From assembly GCA_937899835.1 (NCBI GenBank), contig CALCCE010000198.1, positions 1-38,638 of the forward strand: a stretch of DNA of 38,638 nucleotides, read 5' to 3'. Origin of the DNA: an uncultured Flavobacteriales bacterium (GTDB lineage Bacteria > Bacteroidota > Bacteroidia > Flavobacteriales_G > Salibacteraceae). The position numbers and the translations under genes were made by a program. A model generated the notes under the pieces. It saw only the letters and a list, made by a program, of their open reading frames with translations, searched no databases and was not told where the DNA came from. Positions 24,493 to 32,735 of the stretch are shown here, piece after piece (position 1 is the first letter of the stretch; each line of letters begins with the position of its first letter).

Positions 24493-24819
24493 ATGGGAAA
24501 AATAGGAATCAACCGCCCCGAAGATGTAGGTGAGAACATTAAGCTCACCACCATCAAACTGCCCACCATTGGTGTGGTAGGAGAAAACAAGGAAAAGACG
24601 GTCCGCATCTTTATGACTGCCGATCGCCAATTCCGAACCTTAGAAATAGCCGATGCACTGATCGAACGTGCCGACCGCAGTGAAGTAGAGAGCGCAGTGG
24701 CCGAAGCACTAAAGATCGCGCTGAATGGTATTGAAGAGGTTCGCGAAGCCGAGTTTATGGGCCGGCTGAATCGATCTGATGAATTCCCTTGGAATGTGAT
24801 TCGAGAGCTCATTTCCTGA
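24493..24819 (+). CDS. Unrecognised 108-residue protein in the carotenoid-oxygenase gene run
   Basis: 108 residues from ATG 24493; a TTG at 24469 would overlap the upstream gene. Soluble and charged, with predicted beta strands at the start (IKLTTIKLPTIGVVG, KTVRIFMTADRQFRTLEIA) and then two helices (DRSEVESAVAEALKIALNGIEEV). No family recognised. It sits 17 nt after the degenerate SDR and 28 nt before the carotenoid oxygenase, so it should be co-expressed; a role as adaptor or small-ligand binding subunit is only inference. Confidence 0.75.
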   Translation: MGKIGINRPEDVGENIKLTTIKLPTIGVVGENKEKTVRIFMTADRQFRTLEIADALIERADRSEVESAVAEALKIALNGIEEVREAEFMGRLNRSDEFPWNVIRELIS

Positions 24820-24847
24820 TTCCCCTTAATTGCAAACACTGCCAAAC

Positions 24848-26335
24848 ATGGATAAAATGCCACAATTGAAAACCAGCCGCTCAACGGTTTCCGGGTATCC
24901 GCCTGCTGCTAATGAACAGTACGTTACCTGGGCGCGTGGAGTGCGCGACATCGGACGTGAACACAGTTTTGAACCTTTGGAAGTAGAGGGCCAGGTGCCC
25001 GATGACCTCAATGGGGTGTTGTACCTCAATGGTCCTGGATTGTTTTCACACTTTGGCTCACCATATAAGTACTGGCCCGACGGCGATGGTGCCATCACCG
25101 CCATCCGTCTCAATGCCGGAAAAACCTGGGGAGCCTGCCGTGTGCTGGAAAGTCAAGGCCTGGTAGAAGAACGCAAAAACCAGCAACCGCTATACGGTTC
25201 GGTAGGTACAGCACCTGCATCCTGGTTGGATCGTCTTCGTCGGAAGTATAAAAATCCGGCAAACATCAATGTTTTGCATTGGGCGGGCCGCACGTTTGCA
25301 CTCTATGAGTCGGGCCTGCCTACGGAGTTTGATCCGTTAACCCTGGAAACCATCGGGGAAACCAACTTCGGTGGTGTGGTCGATAGTCGCTTTGCCGCGC
25401 ATCCGCACCATGTACCCAGAAGGGGAACAACCTACAACTTTGGCATTGAATACGGTCGCAAGACCCGGCTTTGTGTTTATGAGATGCGGCCCAACGCTAC
25501 GATCCACCGCATGGTGGAAATTCCGTTGGATTGGCCGCCAATCATGCACGATTTCATTGCCACCGATAACCACCTCATCTTTTTCATTCCACCGCTGAAG
25601 GTGCAAACCGCTACCCTGCTCATGGGCGTGGGTTCGGTGATGGACAACATCAAGTGGAAGGAGCAACTGGGCACGGAAGTGATCGTGGTTCCTATCGATG
25701 ATCCCAAGCGGGTGACCCGATTCCGGACCGATCCTTTTTTCCAATGGCATTTTGCCAATGCCTACGAGCGCCAGGGAGAGATTGTGGTTGACTTTGTGCG
25801 CTACGCCCGTTTCAATATGGTAGGGCGCATCAACGTCAAAAAAAGTAAATGGAAAGGCGACAATGGTTCGCGCGGGTACTTTCACCGTTCGGTGATCAAC
25901 CTGCGGAACAAAACGCTGACCCACGAACAACGGTGGGACCAGAAATGCGAGCTTCCGGTGGTTTTTCCTCACAAGGAAGGCCAGGAAAACGACACTGTTT
26001 TCTTAGGAGGTTTCTCCGGCGAACGCGCCCGCAAAGAGGGCGCTGTAGACCAGCTCGTCCGGTTGAACATCGACCGGGGCGTGCAGGACATCGTGAGCCT
26101 GGGGGTAAACACTACGTTTACCGAACCGCATTTTGTATCGCGCAAAGGAGCGAGAAGCGCTGATGAGGGCTACCTGCTCAGTTTAACCTACGACTCGGAC
26201 AGAGACCGCAGTTCGCTGGTGATTCTGGATGCAGAAGACCTTTCGGCCGGACCGCTGGCCCGGTGCTGGTTTGACCACCATATACCACCGGTGTTTCACG
26301 GACAATGGATTGAATCGGTTCGCCCGATAAAATGA
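24848..26335 (+). CDS. Carotenoid oxygenase (RPE65/CCD superfamily)
   Basis: 495 residues from ATG 24848, the usual length of bacterial members. All four iron-ligand His are in place: His185 (AAHPHHVP), His234 (IMHDFIATDNH), His301 (FFQWHFANAYE) and His484 (PPVFHGQW). Other family marks are LNGVLYLNGPGLF near the start, YWPDGDGAI, and VFLGGFSGERARKEGAVDQLVRL. Such non-haem Fe(II) enzymes split a C=C bond with O2; substrates range from carotenoids and apocarotenals to stilbenes. No signal peptide. No carotenoid biosynthesis or rhodopsin gene is in the window. It overlaps the following canonical SDR by 4 nt, fitting successive steps: cleavage to an aldehyde, then redox conversion of that aldehyde. 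Confidence 0.94.
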   Translation: MDKMPQLKTSRSTVSGYPPAANEQYVTWARGVRDIGREHSFEPLEVEGQVPDDLNGVLYLNGPGLFSHFGSPYKYWPDGDGAITAIRLNAGKTWGACRVLESQGLVEERKNQQPLYGSVGTAPASWLDRLRRKYKNPANINVLHWAGRTFALYESGLPTEFDPLTLETIGETNFGGVVDSRFAAHPHHVPRRGTTYNFGIEYGRKTRLCVYEMRPNATIHRMVEIPLDWPPIMHDFIATDNHLIFFIPPLKVQTATLLMGVGSVMDNIKWKEQLGTEVIVVPIDDPKRVTRFRTDPFFQWHFANAYERQGEIVVDFVRYARFNMVGRINVKKSKWKGDNGSRGYFHRSVINLRNKTLTHEQRWDQKCELPVVFPHKEGQENDTVFLGGFSGERARKEGAVDQLVRLNIDRGVQDIVSLGVNTTFTEPHFVSRKGARSADEGYLLSLTYDSDRDRSSLVILDAEDLSAGPLARCWFDHHIPPVFHGQWIESVRPIK

Positions 26336-27096
26336 TACCCATGCCAGGAAAGTTGAACCAACAAGTAGCCGTCATTACCGGCGGAGCCTCCGGCATCGGA
26401 GCGGGTATTGCCCGCCGATTTGCCCAGGAAGGCGCCAGAATTGTAATTGCCGACCGGGATCGGGCAACGGGAGAACAACTGGCCACAAAACTGTCCAGCA
26501 GCAGCTTTGTGGAAATGGATGTGACCCAAGCCGAATCGGTAGCGCAAGGCATTCAGTCGGTAATCGATCGCTATGGACAAGTCGACATTTTGGTGAACAA
26601 TGCGGGCATCGACGGGGAGCAAGCTCCCACGGCCGACTGCAGCTTGGAAAACTGGAATGCGGTACGTTCAACCAACCTAGACGGTGTTTTTTACGGAATG
26701 AAAACCGCTTTGAAAACCATGGAGTTGCAAGGCTCGGGGGTGATCCTAAACCTCGCATCGGTATGCGGAATTCGGGGAGTACGCAAACTTCCTGCTTATG
26801 CTGCCGCTAAAGCTGGGGTGATTCACCTCACCAAAGCCACGGCTTTGGAATATGCCCCGAAAGGCATTCGCGTCAATGCGCTGTGCCCTTCTGTAGTGCA
26901 TACGTCCCTTTTGGAACACTTTATCACACATTGTGAAGATCCGGAAGCCACCCGCCAACGCATGGACAATTTCAATCCCATGCCGGGCATGGTAACGGTA
27001 GAGGCAGTGGCCAGTGCGGCTCTGTTTCTCTGCTCGGATGAAGCACAATTTATTACCGGAGTAGACCTGCCAATTGATGGAGGCTACACCATTTAA
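26332..27096 (+). CDS. Canonical short-chain dehydrogenase/reductase
   Basis: 254 residues; ATG 26332 overlaps the oxygenase stop in ATGA, although ATG 26341 is also possible. All SDR hallmarks are intact: TGGASGIG (16-23), Asp41 after strand 2 (favours NAD), NNAG (89-92), Asn115, Ser143, Tyr156 and Lys160 (YAAAK), and the C-terminal LPIDGGYTI. This contrasts with the two upstream SDR-like proteins that lack these. Likely substrate is the aldehyde or alcohol linked to the upstream oxygenase; that is inference from coupling. Confidence 0.93.
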   Translation: MIPMPGKLNQQVAVITGGASGIGAGIARRFAQEGARIVIADRDRATGEQLATKLSSSSFVEMDVTQAESVAQGIQSVIDRYGQVDILVNNAGIDGEQAPTADCSLENWNAVRSTNLDGVFYGMKTALKTMELQGSGVILNLASVCGIRGVRKLPAYAAAKAGVIHLTKATALEYAPKGIRVNALCPSVVHTSLLEHFITHCEDPEATRQRMDNFNPMPGMVTVEAVASAALFLCSDEAQFITGVDLPIDGGYTI

Positions 27097-27125
27097 ACAA
27101 TCATTATCACAGAAAATCAACAATC

Positions 27126-27530
27126 ATGTTAAAACCATTAGACCTTGAAGAAACCAAAAGGCTCAAAGAGGCTGTTTTGGCAGATCCGAACAACTACCAG
27201 AGCATTACCGAAAACACCAAGTTGTCGGTTTGCGTCACCAACGTGGACGGGGAAGTGGTGCATGTTAACGAAAACTACACCAAGTATTCCGGCTACAACC
27301 GAGACAACATTCTCGGCCAGCACTTCACCATTTTGGTACCCGAAGATCAGCAGGAAAAGTTGGAAGAATTGCACGATCGTTTTTTCGAGCGCCAGTTCCA
27401 GATGCTGCGTTTTTGGCAAACCAAGCACATCAAGGGCCATCAAGTAAACATTCAGGCCGATGCGCAACTGATTAAGTTGGCGGATGGATCACCTCACAAG
27501 GTGATGTTCATTCAACCGGAAGAGGAGTAA
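27126..27530 (+). CDS. Stand-alone PAS-domain protein
   Basis: 134 residues, essentially one PAS domain (about 25-130): LSVCVTNVDGEVVHVNENYTKYSGYNRDNILG, HFTILVPEDQQEKLEELH, and the final ADAQLIKLADGSPHKVMFI. There is no output domain. It lacks the conserved flavin-binding Cys motif (NCRFLQ) of LOV domains, so a flavin photosensor is unlikely. It follows the canonical SDR by 29 nt, and its likely job is ligand or redox sensing, or hetero-dimerisation with the PAS domains of neighbouring proteins. Confidence 0.9.
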   Translation: MLKPLDLEETKRLKEAVLADPNNYQSITENTKLSVCVTNVDGEVVHVNENYTKYSGYNRDNILGQHFTILVPEDQQEKLEELHDRFFERQFQMLRFWQTKHIKGHQVNIQADAQLIKLADGSPHKVMFIQPEEE

Positions 27531-27598
27531 TCTCCTTTTACGGCCATTGCCGAACTCATTGGGCGCTACGGCGTCCGTCACCGTAAATTATATTCATT

Positions 27599-29851
27599 AT
27601 GGGAATATTCGGACGAAATAAATCCAAGACCGGGAACGCCTCCTCCTCGGGTGGAAACCCGGCCAATGCCGGTGCTGGGAGCAATCCTCCTACAGCACCG
27701 AAACAACCTCCCAAGCCAAGGTTGTCCAATGAGGAGCAAAATCGATTGAAAGACTATCCAAAGGTCAAGAAAGAGCTAACGGAACTGGAAAAGAAAGTCG
27801 CTTTTCAAAACAGCGAACTCCAGGAAACGGATGCCTTTCTGCGCCAGACGATGGAGCAACTTTCCAACGCGGAAAAGGAACGTCAGTTTCAACGCACCGA
27901 GCTGGTAGAGCAAGACGACTACTTACGCAAGATGTCGGAAGGCTACAGCAAGTTGCAACGAAAGATGGAGTTTCAGGAGCGAGAAATCCAGGAACAAGAC
28001 GATCATGTGCGCCAACTCACTGAAAGCTACAGTGAGTTGACCCGTCAACAAAAGTTTCAGGAAAATGAGCTTCAGGAACAAGACGATCACGTACGCAGGC
28101 TGACTGAAAGTTATGCTGCACTTCAAAAAAAGGAAGCTTTTCAAAGCCAGGAACTTCAGGAACAGGACGATCACGTGCGCAGGCTAACCGAAAGCTATGC
28201 CAACCTCCAAAAAAAGGAAGCCTTCCAAAGCCAGGAACTTCAAGAGCAAGAAAACCACGTTAGAAAATTGACGGAGGGATTTCAGGCAGTAGTTCAGGAG
28301 AAGGAAGCGCAGAACCAGGAATTGCAAGACCAGGACGATCACGTACGCAGGCTTACGGCCAATTATCAGGAAGCTTTCGAGCAAAACCAAGCCAAGGAGC
28401 AAGAGATACGCGATCAGGAAAACCATGTGCGTCAACTGACCGAGGACTACTCCAAAGCTTTGCGGAAAAGCGAGGCCCAAGAGCAAGAGATTCAAGATCA
28501 GGAAGCCCACGTCAGGCGATTGACCAGCGATTATAAATCGATGGAAGAGCAGCACCAAAGTCAACACCAGGCCTTGGAAGTGGAACGGGCCAAAGTCATA
28601 TCGCTCAATGCCAGCCTTACGGAAGAAAAGCAGGCACAAGACGCGGGCAAGCAGCAACTGCAGGATGCGCAAGCTCGCCTTGTCCAATTGGAGACTGATT
28701 TCGAGGCGGCCACGACGGCCAAAAGGTCGTTGACGGCTCAACTCGACAAACAACAGTCGGATCTCGACCGCTACAACCGGCAAAAGGAAGAATTGCTCCG
28801 ATTGGTGCAAGACCGGGAACGGGAACTGCGCGAACAAAAACAACTGCTCAACGAGAGTTTGCCCTACTTGGAACTCAGCCCTAAGGGCGTTATCCAATCG
28901 GCCAACCGGGCCATGGAACGCATCAGCGGTTATACTTCGCAGGAACTCTCGGGTAGAAACGAACGCTTCACACTTCAATTCAAATCGGATGATCAGGTGC
29001 GCTACGACAACTTGTGGAGTCGGGTGGCTGAAGGTTTTCCACAGCGGGGTAAGTTCACCTTGTTTACCCGGGATAGTGAGGAAATACACGTGGAAGCGGA
29101 GTACCTGCCCATCCTGGATCGTCAGGGCCGGGTATCGAAGATCGTCAAATGGATTCGTGAAACCGGAGACCGCTTCGAACACGAAGAGACGCTTGCGGCA
29201 CAAACCCGCGGGCTCGACGATCTTTTACCGGTGTTGCAATTCGATATGGATGGCCGGCTGCAAAGCATGAATTCGCCGATGCTGCAACTGCTGCGCATCC
29301 GATCAGAAGACCTCAAAGAAAAACGATTCGTAGAATTACTCATGCCCGAATACCGACAATCCCGCGAATGGATGTCGCTTTGGGAACTATTAAGAACAGG
29401 AGAACCGGTGATCCACAACATGGTGCTGCAATCGGAAACTGGCGAACGGGTGCATTTGCGCTGTAGCCTTCAACCGATTTGCGATTTGCGCCAGGAAGTA
29501 GTGCGGGTCTTGTTGGTGGGCAAAGAACTGAATGCCCTACCGGTAGAGCCCGATGATCGTGAAACCTTGCAGGAACTGCTTTACTATCTGAAAAATTTTG
29601 AAAATTCGGTGGAATTCGACCGTGCTTTGAGTGGCCTGAAATCTGAAAAGGAACACTTAAAGCGTATTCAAGCCGAACTTAATCGACTTTTTTACGTAGA
29701 GCGGGAATGGCAAACCGAATGGAAGAACTGGGAAAACGAACCAGAAATACGGCAAGAGAAGCGTAGTTTGCCCCGTAGCAACCGCTACCTCGACCCCGAT
29801 TTTTCGCGTAGGGACCGCTCCCAAAGTTTTTATTCCCGGTTGCCCAATTAA
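27599..29851 (+). CDS. Coiled-coil repeat protein with two PAS domains
   Basis: 750 residues. 1-45 is a Gly/Asn/Pro-rich disordered start. Residues 69-320 hold nine consecutive repeats of exactly 28 residues (core ELQEQDDHVRRLTESY), i.e. four heptads each, then more coiled coil to ~400. PAS 1 covers ~405-510 (YLELSPKGVIQSANRAMERISGY), PAS 2 ~520-630 (VLQFDMDGRLQSMNSPMLQLL). Two further helices and a charged Arg-rich tail follow. No kinase, cyclase or receiver domain is present. It should form a long rod, presumably a dimer, carrying sensory PAS heads. It is 68 nt after the stand-alone PAS gene. Confidence 0.88.
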   Translation: MGIFGRNKSKTGNASSSGGNPANAGAGSNPPTAPKQPPKPRLSNEEQNRLKDYPKVKKELTELEKKVAFQNSELQETDAFLRQTMEQLSNAEKERQFQRTELVEQDDYLRKMSEGYSKLQRKMEFQEREIQEQDDHVRQLTESYSELTRQQKFQENELQEQDDHVRRLTESYAALQKKEAFQSQELQEQDDHVRRLTESYANLQKKEAFQSQELQEQENHVRKLTEGFQAVVQEKEAQNQELQDQDDHVRRLTANYQEAFEQNQAKEQEIRDQENHVRQLTEDYSKALRKSEAQEQEIQDQEAHVRRLTSDYKSMEEQHQSQHQALEVERAKVISLNASLTEEKQAQDAGKQQLQDAQARLVQLETDFEAATTAKRSLTAQLDKQQSDLDRYNRQKEELLRLVQDRERELREQKQLLNESLPYLELSPKGVIQSANRAMERISGYTSQELSGRNERFTLQFKSDDQVRYDNLWSRVAEGFPQRGKFTLFTRDSEEIHVEAEYLPILDRQGRVSKIVKWIRETGDRFEHEETLAAQTRGLDDLLPVLQFDMDGRLQSMNSPMLQLLRIRSEDLKEKRFVELLMPEYRQSREWMSLWELLRTGEPVIHNMVLQSETGERVHLRCSLQPICDLRQEVVRVLLVGKELNALPVEPDDRETLQELLYYLKNFENSVEFDRALSGLKSEKEHLKRIQAELNRLFYVEREWQTEWKNWENEPEIRQEKRSLPRSNRYLDPDFSRRDRSQSFYSRLPN
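27803..28558 (+). repeat. Nine in-frame 84-bp repeats (28-residue coiled-coil units)
   Basis: Units start at residues 69, 97, 125, 153, 181, 209, 237, 265 and 293 with no indel. The third to sixth are the most alike (for example CAGGAACAAGACGATCA-type cores recur), indicating recent internal duplication. Confidence 0.85.
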
Positions 29852-29883
29852 AGCAACCTGTAAAGAACAGAAATGAACACTCT

Positions 29884-29915
29884 GGCTGGCAATTTTCTAC
29901 CGAAAGTTGCCAGCC
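29884..29915 (+). other. Strong hairpin after the coiled-coil/PAS gene
   Basis: GGCTGGCAA (29884-29892) pairs exactly with TTGCCAGCC (29907-29915), extended by a T-G wobble and TTTC/GAAA around a TACC loop, giving a 14-bp stem. No T-run follows, so it is more likely an mRNA 3'-end or processing structure than a classical terminator. Confidence 0.6.
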
Positions 29916-29948
29916 GCCCAACCAATTCAAAAACATTCCCCAGCGATC

Positions 29949-30134
29949 ATGTCCCCCATTATTACCAACCAATTGGCCTCCGGGTTCTCCGAATTGGTCA
30001 AGCTCTCGCAAAAGATCCATGGCAATGCCGCAAAAAGCAATGGCCTGCCACAGGTAAACCTCGATTTTCGTTTACCGGATAGTTTGCTCAGACTCGACCA
30101 GCAATCTGTTCAGTCGCGGGTGAAGGCAGGATAA
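29949..30134 (+). CDS. Possible small protein (61 aa) at the end of the gene run
   Basis: ATG 29949 to a stop at 30132-30134. The sequence begins MSPIITNQLASGFSELVKLS and ends with an amphipathic, charged segment (LPDSLLRLDQQSVQSRVKAG). No family recognised. It lies 97 nt after the coiled-coil/PAS gene, on the same strand, behind a strong hairpin. Composition is plausible for a real protein, but support is limited to position and frame. Confidence 0.4.
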   Translation: MSPIITNQLASGFSELVKLSQKIHGNAAKSNGLPQVNLDFRLPDSLLRLDQQSVQSRVKAG

Positions 30135-30501
30135 ATCCTGTTTCTTCTCCGCGCTGTCCTTTGCGCCAACCGGGAGCAGTGCTACTGTGTCGGCTTAAGC
30201 CTTGCCTTACCAAGGCTTCGTCCCTCCTGATCTTATCCTCATTCCTTTTTGTTGTGGTAGGCCTGTAAAACCAGCAGCCTTCTGTCTGGATTGTTGGAGC
30301 AGGTGCTTACCAACTCCTTCCGCTTCCTCAACAAAAAGTAGGTTGCTCTCCTTTTATGGAACCTCTTTTCATCAAGTTACGCGCATAAAAATCCCTATAA
30401 ACCCGCAAGGGTTAAAAGCGGGAAATCACGCTTGACGCCGATTCATTTCAGGTGTAGTTTAGGATTGATTTTTTAAGTGTCTTACCTAAATCTACTACAT
30501 C
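30135..30501 (+). other. Intergenic region of 367 bp with a hairpin
   Basis: No convincing gene. AAGCCTTG (30197-30204) pairs with CAAGGCTT (30211-30218) around a 6-nt loop without a T-run, perhaps the end of the upstream transcript. A weaker CCCGC/GCGGG pair sits near 30405-30422. The promoter of the next gene occupies 30432-30462. Confidence 0.5.
30432..30462 (+). promoter_or_regulatory. Promoter candidate for the 30502 gene
   Basis: TTG at 30432-30434 and TAGTTTAG at 30455-30462 (one mismatch to TAnnTTTG) are 20 nt apart, giving a start near 30469 and a leader of about 33 nt. Confidence 0.5.
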
Positions 30502-30891
30502 ATGAAAAAAGCCATCCTACTCTGCTTGCTGCTTGCGGTCGGAAGCTTGTGGGCTGGAACTGCCTTTGCACAAGGTACTTTCACCCTTACCAACAACACC
30601 TTTCAAAACTACAATTACCGATTGGTAGCTGCCGAAGACTGGTGCGGTGCCGCCAATGCTTCGCCTTTGCTACCGGCTCCCCCACTCAATGTAGCAACCT
30701 TCACCGCTCCCGGTACCTGGACAGGAGCCTTTAAGGCCCTCATTATCCTTGACCCTTGCGGTCAGACTTTCATCGTGGAACACCCACAACAGTGCTTTTT
30801 TGGTGCTCCTACCTTTCTCAATTTCACGGATTGTACCGGAAACAACGCCACCGTGATTTGGGTGAACGAACTTACCGGATTCATCATTTAG
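30502..30891 (+). CDS. Small secreted protein with four cysteines
   Basis: 129 residues. Signal peptide 1-23 with a clear AFA-QG cleavage site. The mature 106 residues are Thr/Asn/Phe/Pro-rich, beta-like, with Cys at 48, 86, 98 and 111, enough for two disulfides. The C-terminus (VIWVNELTGFII) is hydrophobic. No family recognised. It has its own promoter and is followed by a strong terminator, so it is a single-gene transcript. Periplasmic or extracellular location is expected. Confidence 0.72.
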   Translation: MKKAILLCLLLAVGSLWAGTAFAQGTFTLTNNTFQNYNYRLVAAEDWCGAANASPLLPAPPLNVATFTAPGTWTGAFKALIILDPCGQTFIVEHPQQCFFGAPTFLNFTDCTGNNATVIWVNELTGFII

Positions 30892-30915
30892 CCGTTTCAC
30901 TCCTCTTTACTCCAG

Positions 30916-30945
30916 GCCGTTCGGGTTTCCCGAGCGGCTTTTTTT
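30916..30945 (+). terminator. Intrinsic terminator
   Basis: GCCGTTCGGG (30916-30925) pairs with CCCGAGCGGC (30929-30938), one T-G wobble and a 3-nt loop, followed by seven T. It ends the transcript of the 30502 gene. Confidence 0.85.
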
Positions 30946-31177
30946 GTGACTTGGGGCCTGGTTTTCGAAGGGAAAAGACGGCATTCACCGACCTTCTGGC
31001 GCAGCGGAGAAACCAACGAGAATAGAATCGGTTAGGAGCACCATGTAATGAAATTTTTAAGTCGACTACAATTCCTTCACAAAAAGGCATTGCGCTATCT
31101 TGCAAAGATTGGGATTACCGCAGATTTTTTCGAAATTGAAATGGTAAACCCGAGCTCCTGCCGGGAAACTTTGCTTT

Positions 31178-32623
31178 ATGGATCATCTTTCAACAGCCAT
31201 TCTCAACCTCACGCCAAGGGAAAGGACTGTGTTGCTGAAAGAGATCAAGCACCAAAAGAAAAAGCACCGCCTGTTCGAGTTGCTCAAGGAAAATGGAGAA
31301 CTGGAAATCGCAGCTCTGAACAAGTTGCTGGACTATGAACCGGACAACTACACCAACCTTTACACCCTCAAAAACCGCCTGTTCGACGACATCATCAACG
31401 TGAAGTTGGAGCTCATCCAAAACAACCTGGTGATCACCAAGCAAAAGGTGCAAAGCCTTCGCTCACTGGTGTATTCTAAAGACAAGGTGTCGCTCCTGCG
31501 GGAATTGAAGAAGCAGGAGAAAAACGCCCTTTCTCTCGAACTTTTTGGCGAACTGACGGAGATTTATTTCTGCCTTTTCCTTACCTATCGCCACGACGAC
31601 AAGCGCTCGGCCGAGTACTTGCAGCTGGTTCGTGATTACAAGGCCCGGCAAGGTTTACAATTCGAGATTGAGGAAATTTTTTATTCCAAGTTGCTGGACA
31701 CTCAGGACTTGTTCTATTTCCATCAGGAACACGAATACGAATCGGGACTGGAATACCTGGCGAAAGTGGAAAAGCTACACCAGCAGCTCAACACCCGATG
31801 TTCGGCTTTCATTTGGTTGAGTGCCGACCTTACGCTGAAGTTGAGCAACAACGATGAGCTGGAAGACCCGAATGAGATGGAGGCGAAGCTGGAAGAATTG
31901 GCCCAATTGTATTACCACAGTTTTCTCATTTACCGCTACCCCAATTGCGATATCGCCATCAAGTGCTTGTTTAGCAAGTTTTATTTCCTCACCGACCGGA
32001 GTGCTGAATTTCGCCAAACCCAGGATTACATTTACAAGAAGCTGTCGAAGGTGCAGGGCTACCAAATGTTCGACTGTTGCTTCTTTTACTTTGTGTATGT
32101 CTCCCTTTTGGTGAATGCCCGCAAAGGTTCCCTGATGAAAAGCACGGTTTTGTTGCAAGAAGCCGCCGGCGAAGACAAGGTGATGGCCAATGATGACAAG
32201 ATGCGGATGTACCACCACTACCTCATCGCCATTCGTAAGTTTTATGCAGGCCGTTACCGGATGTGCTTGCGTAGCCTCACTCAATCAAGGCAATATTTCA
32301 AAGCCCTGGACCGAAGATCGAGCTGGGTGGCCGTTGACAATATTTTGCTCAACATCCTCATTCACCTCATTCGTAAAGACCTCGACCTGATCGAATCGGA
32401 GGTTCACTTGCTGAAACGGAAAATCAAGAAGTACGACCTGGACCCCAAAGTGGCCCGAGAATTCCGCGACATGATGCAGATGATCCGCAAGTACGAGCAG
32501 GAAGAAGACCCCGAGATTGTGGTCAACTACTTCAAGCGGCTACAGGAAAATATCGGTGTGCTCCGCCTCATCATTATAGACAAAGTGAAGCCCTTGCAAA
32601 CGGAGCAAAGCTATTTGGTGTAG
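31178..32623 (+). CDS. Large all-helical protein of unknown function
   Basis: 481 residues, no signal peptide or membrane helix. The sequence is helical nearly throughout, with repeated pairs of amphipathic helices (for example ALSLELFGELTEIYFCLFLTYR, KSTVLLQEAAGEDKV, MRMYHHYLIAIRKFYAGRY) resembling a TPR-like superhelix, and a basic N-terminus (LLKEIKHQKKKHRLFELLKE). I know similar-looking orphan proteins from Bacteroidota but can assign no function. It stands alone: a terminator lies upstream and 150 nt separate it from the next gene. Confidence 0.72.
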   Translation: MDHLSTAILNLTPRERTVLLKEIKHQKKKHRLFELLKENGELEIAALNKLLDYEPDNYTNLYTLKNRLFDDIINVKLELIQNNLVITKQKVQSLRSLVYSKDKVSLLRELKKQEKNALSLELFGELTEIYFCLFLTYRHDDKRSAEYLQLVRDYKARQGLQFEIEEIFYSKLLDTQDLFYFHQEHEYESGLEYLAKVEKLHQQLNTRCSAFIWLSADLTLKLSNNDELEDPNEMEAKLEELAQLYYHSFLIYRYPNCDIAIKCLFSKFYFLTDRSAEFRQTQDYIYKKLSKVQGYQMFDCCFFYFVYVSLLVNARKGSLMKSTVLLQEAAGEDKVMANDDKMRMYHHYLIAIRKFYAGRYRMCLRSLTQSRQYFKALDRRSSWVAVDNILLNILIHLIRKDLDLIESEVHLLKRKIKKYDLDPKVAREFRDMMQMIRKYEQEEDPEIVVNYFKRLQENIGVLRLIIIDKVKPLQTEQSYLV

Positions 32624-32735
32624 ACCGAAGCCGACCACTGATTCGGTATACCTTCCCTTGGCGGGGAAGATTCTCAAGTTTCTTCCTAAGAAAAGTTACC
32701 CTTAAGTCAAGGCTACATTTTGAAGGGAAATAGCA

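Noticed and set aside
24848-26335. Proteorhodopsin-linked retinal synthesis
   Set aside because: No opsin, blh-type dioxygenase or carotenoid biosynthesis gene lies in the window; the enzyme is of the RPE65/CCD four-His type and its substrate is open.
28184-29203. Open frame of 339 codons on the minus strand
   Set aside because: It is antisense to the coiled-coil/PAS gene; its Leu/Phe-rich translation simply mirrors Gln/Glu/Lys codons of the true gene, and it has no start context or motif.
31048-31338. 96-codon plus-strand ORF overlapping the 31178 gene
   Set aside because: Most of it is an out-of-frame reading of the 481-residue gene, and its basic, Pro/Ser-rich translation is not protein-like.
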